NCBI GenBank assembly: GCA_964444795.1
Contig: CAYUIQ010000240.1
Coordinates: forward strand, 1-13,204
Reading direction: 5' to 3'
Origin: JABMRP01 sp964444795
GTDB taxonomy: Bacteria > Planctomycetota > Planctomycetia > Pirellulales > Thermoguttaceae
DNA length: 13,204 bases
Shown here: piece after piece, positions 1 through 7,150 of the stretch
Position numbering within the stretch: the first letter of the stretch is position 1
How the letters are laid out: every line of letters starts with the position of its first letter
Notes under the pieces: model-generated
What the model was told of the DNA's origin: nothing
Seen by the model: only the letters and a program-made list of their open reading frames with translations
Database searches by the model: none
Translations under genes and position numbers: made by a program

Positions 1-83
1 GTGCGTTTGGGCAGCGACGGCCTCGGAGGGCCATCGTACAGTCCATTCAGGAGTCTCTCGAAGCAAAGCCCTGCGATGTGAAT

Positions 84-518
84 TCAGTTAACGTCCTCGA
101 TCAGACTGCGGTACTCGTCCAGCGGCAGTAGCGGATCGACGGGCACATCGGACGCCGCGGGCATGACCATCGCAACGCGATACCGATCTTCGACGACGAC
201 GGCCTCGGCTGGCGGGCTGGCGGCGGTCGTCTCCGGCATGTGGTCGTGTTGCTCCGGCCGGTCTCGCAAGACGACGGCCACGAATCCCACGGCAATCGCC
301 ACCGCCGCCGCAATGCGGACCGTAAAGGCAAACGCCGGCGCGTGCGGCAGCGGCACGGTGCGGTCCAGTTCGACGCTCAGACGCCGCTCGATTCGGGCCA
401 GCGACGATCGGGGAAGCTCGGGCAGCGAAGCGGAGAACTCCTCGGCGAACTGCGTCAGGTCGTCGTCCGGCCATCGGCGGGCGGGGCGGTCGACATCGTC
501 GGGACGTGCGTCTTCCAC
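84..518 (-). CDS. Small one-pass membrane protein next to ECF sigma factor (possible anti-sigma or signalling partner)
   Basis: Predicted 144-aa protein that I cannot place in a named family. About 60 polar N-terminal residues (acidic, with an Arg/Glu-rich helix around 38-53) precede one hydrophobic segment at about 62-84 and a roughly 60-residue Pro/Ala/Val-rich tail, so a cytoplasmic head, one membrane span and an exported tail are likely. It starts at GTG (518) with GGAG nine bases upstream. It lies 39 bp downstream of the ECF sigma gene on the same strand, so the two are probably co-transcribed. That position and topology suggest an anti-sigma or sensor partner. However, the head lacks the HxxxCxxC zinc motif of classical ZAS-type anti-sigma factors, so the role is inferred from position only. 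Confidence 0.7.
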   Translation of the reverse strand: MEDARPDDVDRPARRWPDDDLTQFAEEFSASLPELPRSSLARIERRLSVELDRTVPLPHAPAFAFTVRIAAAVAIAVGFVAVVLRDRPEQHDHMPETTAASPPAEAVVVEDRYRVAMVMPAASDVPVDPLLPLDEYRSLIEDVN

Positions 519-557
519 GGGTCGTATCTCCGTCAGGCTCTGTCCTGTAATCCCCGT

Positions 558-1061
558 TCAGCCATCGAGCTGGGGCGAGGGGGCTTCCAGCAACTCGCGC
601 AGCTTAATCATCGCCCGGTGGACTTTGACCCCCACGTTCGAGGGTGTAAGCTCCATGATTCGCGCGATTTCCTTGTTGGATGTCTTTTGAAAGAACTTCA
701 GGTAGACGATCTGCTGCTGTTGTTCGGTAAGTTGCTCCAGCGCGACGTGCAGGCGCCGGTCATTCTCACGGCGCTCCAACTGCCCGGACGGAGATTCGGC
801 CGGGTTGACCAAATCTTCATCAAGCGGCAGGGGGCGGCGGCGGCGGAAGTGCCGGGCCAACTCGCTGCGCACGATCGACCAGAGCCAGCCGGCCGGCGAA
901 TCGCGGCAGGTGTCGAAACGCCGCACCACCGTCAAAAATACTTGCGCAGTGATCTCCTCCGCCAGGTCGAGGTTGCCGACCCGCGCCAGAATGTAACTGC
1001 CGACCCCCCTGCCGTAGCGGATAAACAGTTGCTCGATCACTTCCCGGCGGTCCGCGCCCAA
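558..1061 (-). CDS. ECF-type RNA polymerase sigma factor
   Basis: A 167-aa sigma-70 family protein of ECF size, which would direct RNA polymerase to a dedicated promoter set. Sigma region 2 spans about 7-76: a DLAEEITAQVFLTVVRRF helix (32-49), then PAGWLWSIVRSELARHF and an Arg cluster (71-76) typical of region 2.4. An acidic linker follows (81-105). Sigma region 4 spans about 106-157 and has a helix-turn-helix, with KEIARIMELTPSNVGVKVHRA as the recognition part. The start is TTG (1061), chosen because a full AAGGAGG sits eight bases upstream and no better start is seen. The membrane-protein gene 39 bp downstream is a likely operon partner. The regulon cannot be read from this window; there is no evidence that it controls the neighbouring glycan genes. 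Confidence 0.92.
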   Translation of the reverse strand: MGADRREVIEQLFIRYGRGVGSYILARVGNLDLAEEITAQVFLTVVRRFDTCRDSPAGWLWSIVRSELARHFRRRRPLPLDEDLVNPAESPSGQLERRENDRRLHVALEQLTEQQQQIVYLKFFQKTSNKEIARIMELTPSNVGVKVHRAMIKLRELLEAPSPQLDG

Positions 1062-1069
1062 CGGGGAGG

Positions 1070-1076
1070 CCTCCTT
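1070..1076 (-). promoter_or_regulatory. Shine-Dalgarno AAGGAGG of the sigma gene, inside a palindrome
   Basis: A full-consensus AAGGAGG lies eight bases before the TTG start at 1061 and decides that start. Most of it falls within the perfect palindrome GGAGGCCTCC (1065-1074). Confidence 0.75.
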
Positions 1077-1114
1077 CGGGGGTTGTTTGCTATAGAGGTA
1101 GATCCGTCAGCCGG

Positions 1115-1139
1115 CGGTTCATTACGCGCCGGCGAACCG
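1115..1139. repeat. Inverted repeat in the gap between the RraA-like gene and the sigma gene
   Basis: CGGTTC (1115-1120) and GAACCG (1134-1139) form a perfect 6-bp inverted repeat with a 13-base loop. It lies 50-75 bp after the RraA-like stop codon and before the sigma gene. It may end transcription of the 4235-1192 gene group or be an operator. There is no T-run, so a terminator role is weak. Nothing else was seen in the 130-bp gap at 1062-1191. Confidence 0.35.
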
Positions 1140-1191
1140 ATTTCCGAAAGTTTTCGTCACCAACGCCAGGGGTTGCCCGCGGACGCGATGC

Positions 1192-1854
1192 TCAGAACTT
1201 GCCGAATCGCAGGTAGGCCTCCTGAGGATCGACGCCCTGGAGAATCGCCGTGCGCACCTTGCTCTCGGTGCGCACGACCTCCTCGGTCCTGGCGGCCACC
1301 TCCTCGGCGAGCTCCCCTGGGATGACCACGGCGCCGTCGCGATCGGCCATCACGTAATCGCCGCCGCCGATGGCCACGCCGCCGATTTGAATCGGTCCGT
1401 CGAACTGCTCCGCGCGCCACCGGCCGACGACGTCCTTGGGCGTGGTGTAGCGGCAGAAGACGCGGAAGGGAAGCCGGGTGATGAAGTCGGTGTCGCGACA
1501 GCCGCCGTCGACGATATAACCGCGCACGCCGCGAAAATGGAGCGTTTCGGAGGAGAGTTCGCCCATGTGCGCGATCGTCGAGTCGTTCGGCTGGCAGACC
1601 ACCACCGTACCCGGCGGTGCCTTGGAAAGTAGCGCGGTCCAACTCAACAGACTCTCGTGCGCGTCCAAATCGGGCACAATCCGCCCGCTGACCGTGAAGA
1701 TCCGGCCGGCCAGCTTCCACTGACGCAAAAGCGGGTTGATCTCCGGCGGTAGGGCCTGATCGGGGTATCCCATGCCGCGAAGCACGTCGTAGACGGCGCC
1801 CGTATAACACGCTTCCAGCCGGTCGGCCAAGCGGTCGGTGCGGGGCGACTCCAT
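1192..1854 (-). CDS. RraA family protein, HMG/CHA aldolase-like
   Basis: A 220-aa protein of the RraA / class II HMG-aldolase fold, predicted cytoplasmic. The signature is GYIVDGGCRD at 112-121, where Arg120-Asp121 match the Arg-Asp pair that binds substrate and metal in 4-hydroxy-4-methyl-2-oxoglutarate aldolases. The C-terminal GDYVMADRDGAVVIP (165-179) is also typical. Aldolase members split 2-oxo acids to pyruvate plus a second product; RraA itself instead inhibits RNase E. The catabolic neighbours favour an aldolase. The start is ATG at 1854, one base after the upstream stop codon, with AAGGAGG six bases before it. An in-frame start at 1953 would add 33 residues unlike the family and overlap the upstream gene, so I rejected it. 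Translational coupling to the lactonase-like gene is likely. The substrate is unknown. Confidence 0.9.
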   Translation of the reverse strand: MESPRTDRLADRLEACYTGAVYDVLRGMGYPDQALPPEINPLLRQWKLAGRIFTVSGRIVPDLDAHESLLSWTALLSKAPPGTVVVCQPNDSTIAHMGELSSETLHFRGVRGYIVDGGCRDTDFITRLPFRVFCRYTTPKDVVGRWRAEQFDGPIQIGGVAIGGGDYVMADRDGAVVIPGELAEEVAARTEEVVRTESKVRTAILQGVDPQEAYLRFGKF

Positions 1855-1855
1855 G

Positions 1856-2713
1856 TCAGCCCTCCTTCTTGAAGTAGATGCGCCGGGCGTTCTCCACCAA
1901 CAGTTTGCGTTGATTGCCCGCGTCTTCGCCGGAGACGAGTTCGGCGGTAACATCGATCCAGCGGCCGAGATCCGCCGTCATGCAGCAGACGGGCCAGTCG
2001 CCACCCCAGACGACACGATCCCAACCGAACGACTCGATGCAGTGTTCGACGTACGGGCGGACCGCGTCGGCGGTAGCGTTTTCCGGAGAGCAATAGGCCA
2101 GAACTCCGGAAATCTTACAGGCTACGTTGTCCAGCGCCGCGACCCGCCGGATGTTCTCGCGCCACGGATTCAGGGCACCGGCGGCAATATCGGGCACACC
2201 GCAATGGCCCAGAATGAATTGCACGCCGGGACACTTCGCGGCCAGGCGGCAGGCCAGCGGGAGTTGCCGGGCGAGGAAACAGAGATCGAACGTCAGATCG
2301 AATTTCTCGAGCCGGCGCACGTTGTCGACAAAACGCGGCTGTTGGGAAAAGTCGTCGGACATCACGTGCAGGATGCGCCGGAACCCGACCAGCTTGGGAT
2401 GCGCCATCGACTCGATATAGGCCTCGAAATCGTCCTCTTCCTCCGGCCGGCAGTTGAGCACCAGGCCGTCGATGATCGATCCCGGCCGGTCGGCCAGCCG
2501 CGTGACGAACTGTGCTTCCCGCCTCCAGTGGGAGTCGTCCGGTGAGGTCTCCATGAAGATCGTGCGTATCTCGCCTCGCTCGGCCACCGACGCGACATAA
2601 TCGTCGTAACGAAACGCTCGCCCGGCCAGTTGCGGGATCTCTCGAGCCCAGCCGTAGGGAAACTCCTCGGGGTAGATCAAGTGCTGGTGGCAATCGATCA
2701 TTCGCAGGGTCAT
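1856..2713 (-). CDS. Amidohydrolase-family hydrolase, COG3618 (L-fuconolactonase-like)
   Basis: A 285-aa TIM-barrel metal-dependent hydrolase of the Amidohydro_2 type without a signal peptide, so cytoplasmic. The N-terminal MIDCHQHL gives the metal-binding His9-x-His11 pair. GHCGVPD holds His170, ACKISGV holds Lys200, and VVWGGDWPVC (235-243) holds Asp239. The GDWPVC block followed by a C-terminal NARRIYF (275-281) is the pattern of COG3618, whose studied members open sugar lactones (L-fucono- and L-rhamnonolactone) or related lactones such as 2-pyrone-4,6-dicarboxylate. A lactone substrate is therefore likely; which one is unknown. The ATG at 2713 has GGAG nine bases upstream. The stop codon lies one base before the RraA-like start, forming a tight pair: lactone hydrolysis, then, probably after a dehydration step encoded elsewhere, aldol cleavage. 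Confidence 0.88.
   Translation of the reverse strand: MTLRMIDCHQHLIYPEEFPYGWAREIPQLAGRAFRYDDYVASVAERGEIRTIFMETSPDDSHWRREAQFVTRLADRPGSIIDGLVLNCRPEEEDDFEAYIESMAHPKLVGFRRILHVMSDDFSQQPRFVDNVRRLEKFDLTFDLCFLARQLPLACRLAAKCPGVQFILGHCGVPDIAAGALNPWRENIRRVAALDNVACKISGVLAYCSPENATADAVRPYVEHCIESFGWDRVVWGGDWPVCCMTADLGRWIDVTAELVSGEDAGNQRKLLVENARRIYFKKEG
1861..1867 (-). promoter_or_regulatory. Shine-Dalgarno of the RraA-like gene, inside the end of the lactonase-like gene
   Basis: AAGGAGG is embedded in the last codons of the upstream gene, six bases before the ATG at 1854. It fixes the RraA-like start and implies translational coupling of the pair. Confidence 0.85.
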
Positions 2714-2828
2714 GGTTCGATTCTCCGTCGGGTCGATCGGCCTGATCGGTCGGGTGACGTGTCCAGCGCGGTCGTATTGTAGTCTTGCCGATGAAACGAA
2801 GCTATCCCGTCACCTCATTCCGGGCAGC

Positions 2829-4235
2829 TCATTGCGCGTTCTTGCCGCCGGCCTTGCGATTCGCGGCGTGAACTTCGGGGTCGTCCATCGCCGCACCGGG
2901 GTCGTTTTGTTCGGCCATCCAGCGATGGAGTTCCGCGCGCAGGCGTTCCTTGGCTTCGGCGTATTGGGGTCGGTCGGCGAGGTTGTTCATCTCCCAAGGG
3001 TCTTCATCGACGCGGTACAGTTCCTCGGCCGGGCGGTGGTGATACTTGTCGTACAGCGTCTTCGCCGATGCATCGCCGCGGGCCGCCGCGTCGCTCAGCG
3101 CCTGCCACCACTGCAGGTCGTATCGCTTGGCGGGGCCTTCGGTCATCAGATGCTTCTCATGGTACGACTGATCATGCTTCAGATTGACGAGGTAATGAAA
3201 CTCGTCGTCGCGAATGGAGCGGATGGGGTAAGGATTACCCTCGGGCACGTTGTTGTGCAGGCCATACACGTAGCGGCGATGTTTGTCCGACTTGCCTTGC
3301 AGCACGGGCAGGAAGCTGGTGCCGTCGAGTGGGTGGCCGGACGTGTCGCCGCCCGCCGCCGCGATGAAGGTGGGTACGACGTCGGCGATTTGCACCAGCG
3401 CACCGGTTTCCGTACCCGGGGTGATCTGGCCCGGCCAGCGCGCAATCAGCGCGGTGCGAACACCGATATCCCAGTTGGTCCACTTGCCGAAAGCGAAATC
3501 CCACCCCTGCTCCGATGAAAACATGACCAACGTGTTGCCGGCTTGCCCGGTTTCTTCCAGCAGCGTGAGGACCGCGCCGACTTCCTCATCCAGCGCTGCG
3601 ATCTCCGCAAGGTAACCGGCGAACGTCTTGCGCGTGATCGGATTATCGTGAATGACCGGCGGCAACGTCATGCCGTCGCGATCGATCCGCGAAACATCGC
3701 CGCCGCGCCACGGCGGATGGGCGTTATGCGAACAGACAAACAGGCAGAACGGCTGCGTCGGATCGCGCGTGATAAACTCGCGCGTACCCGGCCCGGCCAG
3801 GGGCTCCTTGACGTGGTCAAAGGGAAACACGTCGGCGGGGCTGGCGTGTTTCTTGCCGGTCAGGCCGACACGGTAGTCCAACTGTCGCAGGTAATGGCAG
3901 ATGCTTTTCGTTCCCGGCTTGGCAATCGAATGGTTCCAGGCCACGCCGTTGCGCACCGGGTAGAGGCCGGTGTAGAGTTCGGCGCGGAAGGGCGCGCACA
4001 TGGACATGGCGCAGTAAGCCCGGGTAAACCGCATCCCCTGGCTCGCCAGCCGGTCGATGTTCGGCGTTTTCACGTTCTTGCCGCCGAAACATCCGAGATC
4101 GTTGTACGTGACGTCGTCGGCGAGGATGAAGAGGAAGTTGGGCTTTGCCGCTTCAGCCGCGGAGGTCAACGGCAACCAAGCGAGAAAGCACAAAATAGCG
4201 GTCATGGCTACTCCGCAAGGAGGTCGGAATCTCAT
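2829..4235 (-). CDS. Exported sulfatase, heparan-N-sulfatase-like subgroup of family S1
   Basis: A 468-aa type I sulfatase with a signal peptide (about 1-29: MRFR start, hydrophobic core 12-25, cleavage near AEA/AK), so periplasmic or secreted. Metal ligands are in FILADD (37-41). CAPFRAELYTG (80-90) is the C-x-P-x-R motif in which Cys80 would become formylglycine. SHNAHPPW (169-176) and Lys251 with GKWTNWD complete the site. The usual Asp-His-Gly block reads SSEQG (240-244), so Glu242 and Gln243 occupy its place; I believe a set of planctomycete sulfatases shares this. The ATG at 4235 is preceded by GGGAGA; an internal ATG at 4205 also has GGAG and would shorten the signal peptide. The enzyme would release sulfate from a polysaccharide or amino-sugar. 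The formylglycine-generating enzyme it needs is not in the window. The lactonase-like gene follows 115 bp downstream, and the GH95-like gene diverges from its 5' end. Confidence 0.93.
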   Translation of the reverse strand: MRFRPPCGVAMTAILCFLAWLPLTSAAEAAKPNFLFILADDVTYNDLGCFGGKNVKTPNIDRLASQGMRFTRAYCAMSMCAPFRAELYTGLYPVRNGVAWNHSIAKPGTKSICHYLRQLDYRVGLTGKKHASPADVFPFDHVKEPLAGPGTREFITRDPTQPFCLFVCSHNAHPPWRGGDVSRIDRDGMTLPPVIHDNPITRKTFAGYLAEIAALDEEVGAVLTLLEETGQAGNTLVMFSSEQGWDFAFGKWTNWDIGVRTALIARWPGQITPGTETGALVQIADVVPTFIAAAGGDTSGHPLDGTSFLPVLQGKSDKHRRYVYGLHNNVPEGNPYPIRSIRDDEFHYLVNLKHDQSYHEKHLMTEGPAKRYDLQWWQALSDAAARGDASAKTLYDKYHHRPAEELYRVDEDPWEMNNLADRPQYAEAKERLRAELHRWMAEQNDPGAAMDDPEVHAANRKAGGKNAQ

Positions 4236-4504
4236 CGGGCGTTTCTCCCGGTTACGCGGGTCAAGGCGAGTAGGGTTCGGGCGGTCTTTCCCGGGGAAGA
4301 TCGGGCGTATCGAGCTAGGTCGAGCATTTCATTTTATCCCATGGCGGGCGAGGCGGGTAGCGAGATGACGGGATTGTCCTGGGAAAGTCAACGTTAACGG
4401 AAAGTGAATGGAAAACAGGGCGCGTTTTTGACAAGTGGGCGGATGTCGGGTAGGTTCAGTGGCTGGATAATCAATGGCTGCAATAACCCAAAGGAAACGG
4501 CACC
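4236..4504. promoter_or_regulatory. Divergent control region between sulfatase and GH95-like genes
   Basis: This 269-bp gap holds the 5' ends of two divergent glycan genes. It contains the perfect palindrome CGTTAACG (4392-4399), the odd-centred repeat TTCCCGGGGAA near 4290, and a sigma-70 promoter facing the GH95-like gene. It is visibly more AT-rich around 4380-4440 than its neighbours. No convincing promoter for the sulfatase direction was found by eye, and no ORF is supported. Confidence 0.5.
4428..4456 (+). promoter_or_regulatory. Sigma-70-type promoter for the GH95-like gene
   Basis: A perfect -35 TTGACA (4428-4433) is followed after exactly 17 bases by TAGGTT (4451-4456), which keeps the TA....T of the -10 box. 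It lies about 50-75 bp before the ATG at 4505, leaving a short leader with AAAGGA. GATAAT at 4466-4471 is a second -10-like box but has no matching -35. Confidence 0.55.
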
Positions 4505-7150
4505 ATGATGAGACTCTTAATTCCTGCCGCTATGCTGACGTCGATCATTACGGGTGCCGATTTGGCATGGGGGGAAACCAATGCCGGCATCCCCTTCGAG
4601 GCGGCGCTTGAGAATGCCGACGTCGCGCTCTCTTCCATGGCCTCCGGACAGAGCGAAAGCCTGATTCTGGGCAATGGAGATCTTTACGGGATCGTCTGGG
4701 AAAAAGACGGCGGCCTCTACATGCGGGTCACGAAGAACGACATTTGGGACGCCCGGGTCGACACCTCGGGGGATCCGCCGATGCCGAAAGTGGATATACC
4801 CAACAATACGGTTTCGGGCGCGAAAAGCGCGCCACCCAGCTACAGCCGTCCCTATCCGCAACCCCGTTGTGCGGCCGCCCTGCGACTGGGCTCGATGACG
4901 CCCAAGAGCGGTGTGAGGTGGACCTGTATCCGCAGCGCCGCGAAGCATCGGTTCAAGACGGCAGCCGATCGGGCTAGCGCTACGATGCAAGTCGGCGGGG
5001 CCGCGGAGGCCTCGACCGGCTATCGGGCCACGTTATCTCATGCCGTCGACGCATCGGCTTTGCAGATGAAGATCACGGGCTCGGCCAATGCCTTGTACTA
5101 TGTCAACGTCTACGACCAGGACGGCCAAAACATCTTCGCTTCGGGGTGGAAGAAATCCCCGACCACGGCGACAGACGTCAAGCTGGAATTCGTGTCACAG
5201 GCCGTCGGGCAGGTGGAAGTGTATACTCAGACCGCCGATGGGAAAACGGCCGAGAACCGACTCGATTCGCTCTGGCTGTCCGGGAACGATGAAAAAACCG
5301 AAATCCAATTCCCGACCGCCGCGTCGATGCAGGCCGTTCTCGACTTGCGGCGCGCCGTGGCCACCGTCCATCCATCCGAGCAGTCGGCGACGAAGATCCG
5401 CATCCTGGCGGACCGTAACGTGGTTCTGATCCAGACCCCCGAGCCGGTCGTCCTGGAACCCATCTCGGCGGCGACTCTCCCCGATGCGGTGACCGGCCAG
5501 ACCGACGGCATTGCCTGGCTGCACATGAAACTGCCGGGTGATCTGGATTATGCGGGGATGGAGTACGCTCTGGCCGTTGCCGGCCGGGGAGAGCTGAAGG
5601 CGGTGTCCGTCGTGACGTCGTTCGACATCAAATCGGGCGACGCGCGCCAAAGTGCCATCGCCCTGGCCAGGCAGACCCTTGCGGAAGATGAAGCCGATCT
5701 GATCGCCGAGCACGAACGCTCGTGGCACGAGTTCTGGTCGCGCAGCGGGATTGAGCTGGCGGATCAGGATATGCAGCGGTGGTGGTATCGGATCCTGTAT
5801 TTTGCCCGAACCATCTCCCGCCCCGGCGCGGCGCCCCCGGGTCTGATGCCGCCGCTGGCCACCGATGCGACTCCTTGGCACGCGGACTACCATTTCAACT
5901 ACAACTCCTGGCAGCCGTTCTACTCCGTGGTCTCGGCCAATCATCCCGAACTGGCCGATTCCTGGATCTCCTACGTGCATCACATTCTGCCGCGGGCGCG
6001 GTGGCTGGCCAAGGAAGGCTTCGGTTGCGACGGTGTCTTCTACTCGATCAGCCAATTTCTCCACGAGCCGGACCCGGCCGTCTGCAAGAGCAAGAACAAG
6101 CGACAAATCCACATGAACCCCTGGGGTCTGACCATTGGCATGGTGGGAATGACCGCGCAGAGCCTGTGGCACAAGCACCTGTGCGATCCGGATCGCGAGT
6201 ACCTCGAAGCCAAGATCTATCCCACCCTGCGCGAAGCGGCCCGGTTCTATGTCTCGTTCATGGAGCAATGCCACAAAGACTCCAACGGGAAAGTGTTGCT
6301 TGGCCCTTCGTATAGCCCCGAGCACGGCCCGTTCGGGATCGCCAATTGTCCGTTTGACATCGCCTACGCGCATTACACGTTCGACGCCTTCATCCGCGCT
6401 TCCAGCGAACTGGAGAAAGATCCGGAACTGGCCGCCCGGTGTCGGGCCATGAAGGAACTGCTGGCCGACTACCCGGTTGCCTCCGACGCCGACGGCCAGC
6501 CCGTGGTGGTGGATTGGGAAGGCTGCAAATACAAACAGGTGGGTGTCCACAACGTCACCGTGCCCCCGTCGCCCGTGTTTCCCGCCGAACAAGTCACCTG
6601 GTTCTCTCCGGAGCCGGTCAAAGACCTATTTCGTCGCACGATCGAAGACACGCGGTTCAACGGCAACAATTCCCATATCATGTTCAACATCGCCAAGGCG
6701 CGGCTGTCGATGCCCGAAGCGGTTACCAACGCCCGTGCATGGTTCAAATCCCGGGAGTTGCCCAATGGTCTGTTCATCTGGCAAGGGCATGCCCATGGCA
6801 CGTTCATGGCGGAGAGCATTGGCGTGGCCGGGCTGATCACCGAATTCTTGATGCAAAGCGTCGATGATACGATTCGCGTCTTCCCCTGCTGGCCGAAGGA
6901 ACGGGATGCCCAGTTCTGTCGTCTCCGCGCCCAGGGCGGTTTCCTGGTTACCGCGGGCCAGAAGGATGGGGAAGTAGTCCGCCTGGAAGTCACATCCACC
7001 GTCGGCGGAACGCTCCGATTGGTGAGCCCGTGGAAGACGATCCAAGCCAACGGCAAACCCCTGACGCCGGATAGGCAAGGCATTGTCAGCATCGAGACCA
7101 AGGCCGGCGAGGCACTGACGTTCAACACCTCCGGCGAGAGTGTCCGGTGA
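4505..7150 (+). CDS. Exported GH95-like glycoside hydrolase with DUF5703-type N-terminal domain
   Basis: An 881-aa protein with a signal peptide (1-23, cleavage near AWG/ET). The N-terminal sandwich domain has the LILGNGDLYG block (53-62) of GH95/DUF5703 proteins. Residues about 130-265 form an extra beta-rich module that interrupts it (ALYYVNVYDQDG 196-207). The helical (alpha/alpha)6-type catalytic region runs about 405-790: WHADYHFNYNSWQ (458-470), PSYSPEHG (601-608) and AESIGVAGLITEFLMQS (769-785). In GH95 fucosidases these correspond to the Asn pair, the acid Glu and the DGNFG Asp; here Asn465/Asn467 and Glu606 are kept and Glu770 stands for the Asp. A C-terminal beta domain follows (RAQGGF 808-813). 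GH95 contains alpha-L-fucosidases and alpha-L-galactosidases; the exact linkage is unknown. AAAGGA precedes the ATG at 4505 (a second ATG follows at once). It ends at a stem-loop facing a convergent gene. Confidence 0.88.
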   Translation: MMRLLIPAAMLTSIITGADLAWGETNAGIPFEAALENADVALSSMASGQSESLILGNGDLYGIVWEKDGGLYMRVTKNDIWDARVDTSGDPPMPKVDIPNNTVSGAKSAPPSYSRPYPQPRCAAALRLGSMTPKSGVRWTCIRSAAKHRFKTAADRASATMQVGGAAEASTGYRATLSHAVDASALQMKITGSANALYYVNVYDQDGQNIFASGWKKSPTTATDVKLEFVSQAVGQVEVYTQTADGKTAENRLDSLWLSGNDEKTEIQFPTAASMQAVLDLRRAVATVHPSEQSATKIRILADRNVVLIQTPEPVVLEPISAATLPDAVTGQTDGIAWLHMKLPGDLDYAGMEYALAVAGRGELKAVSVVTSFDIKSGDARQSAIALARQTLAEDEADLIAEHERSWHEFWSRSGIELADQDMQRWWYRILYFARTISRPGAAPPGLMPPLATDATPWHADYHFNYNSWQPFYSVVSANHPELADSWISYVHHILPRARWLAKEGFGCDGVFYSISQFLHEPDPAVCKSKNKRQIHMNPWGLTIGMVGMTAQSLWHKHLCDPDREYLEAKIYPTLREAARFYVSFMEQCHKDSNGKVLLGPSYSPEHGPFGIANCPFDIAYAHYTFDAFIRASSELEKDPELAARCRAMKELLADYPVASDADGQPVVVDWEGCKYKQVGVHNVTVPPSPVFPAEQVTWFSPEPVKDLFRRTIEDTRFNGNNSHIMFNIAKARLSMPEAVTNARAWFKSRELPNGLFIWQGHAHGTFMAESIGVAGLITEFLMQSVDDTIRVFPCWPKERDAQFCRLRAQGGFLVTAGQKDGEVVRLEVTSTVGGTLRLVSPWKTIQANGKPLTPDRQGIVSIETKAGEALTFNTSGESVR

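Noticed and set aside
1..83. Short GC-rich hairpin-like sequence (GGCC...GGCC) and possible coding edge
   Set aside because: Only 83 bp are visible, the stem is four bases with a mismatch, and no frame has recognisable content; nothing can be called.
240..1325. 361-codon plus-strand open frame across the sigma gene and its neighbours
   Set aside because: It runs antisense to two better-supported genes with ribosome sites and recognised sigma domains.
1855..1953. Upstream in-frame start for the RraA-like protein
   Set aside because: The extra 33 residues are read through the end of the lactonase-like gene in another frame and do not resemble the family; the ATG at 1854 has a full AAGGAGG at six bases.
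2714..2828. CGATC-GGCCT-GATCG inverted repeat between the sulfatase and the lactonase-like gene
   Set aside because: A five-base stem without a T-run is too weak to call a terminator in GC-rich DNA; the three genes may still be one transcript.
4860..4990. Possible frameshift in the GH95-like gene around residues 130-165
   Set aside because: The alternative frames give no family motifs, and the downstream GYRATLSHAVD and YYVNVYDQDG sequence fits a genuine inserted beta domain in the original frame.
5195..6592. 465-codon open frame opposite the GH95-like gene
   Set aside because: Antisense shadow of a conserved coding region; composition-driven, no motifs, no ribosome site.
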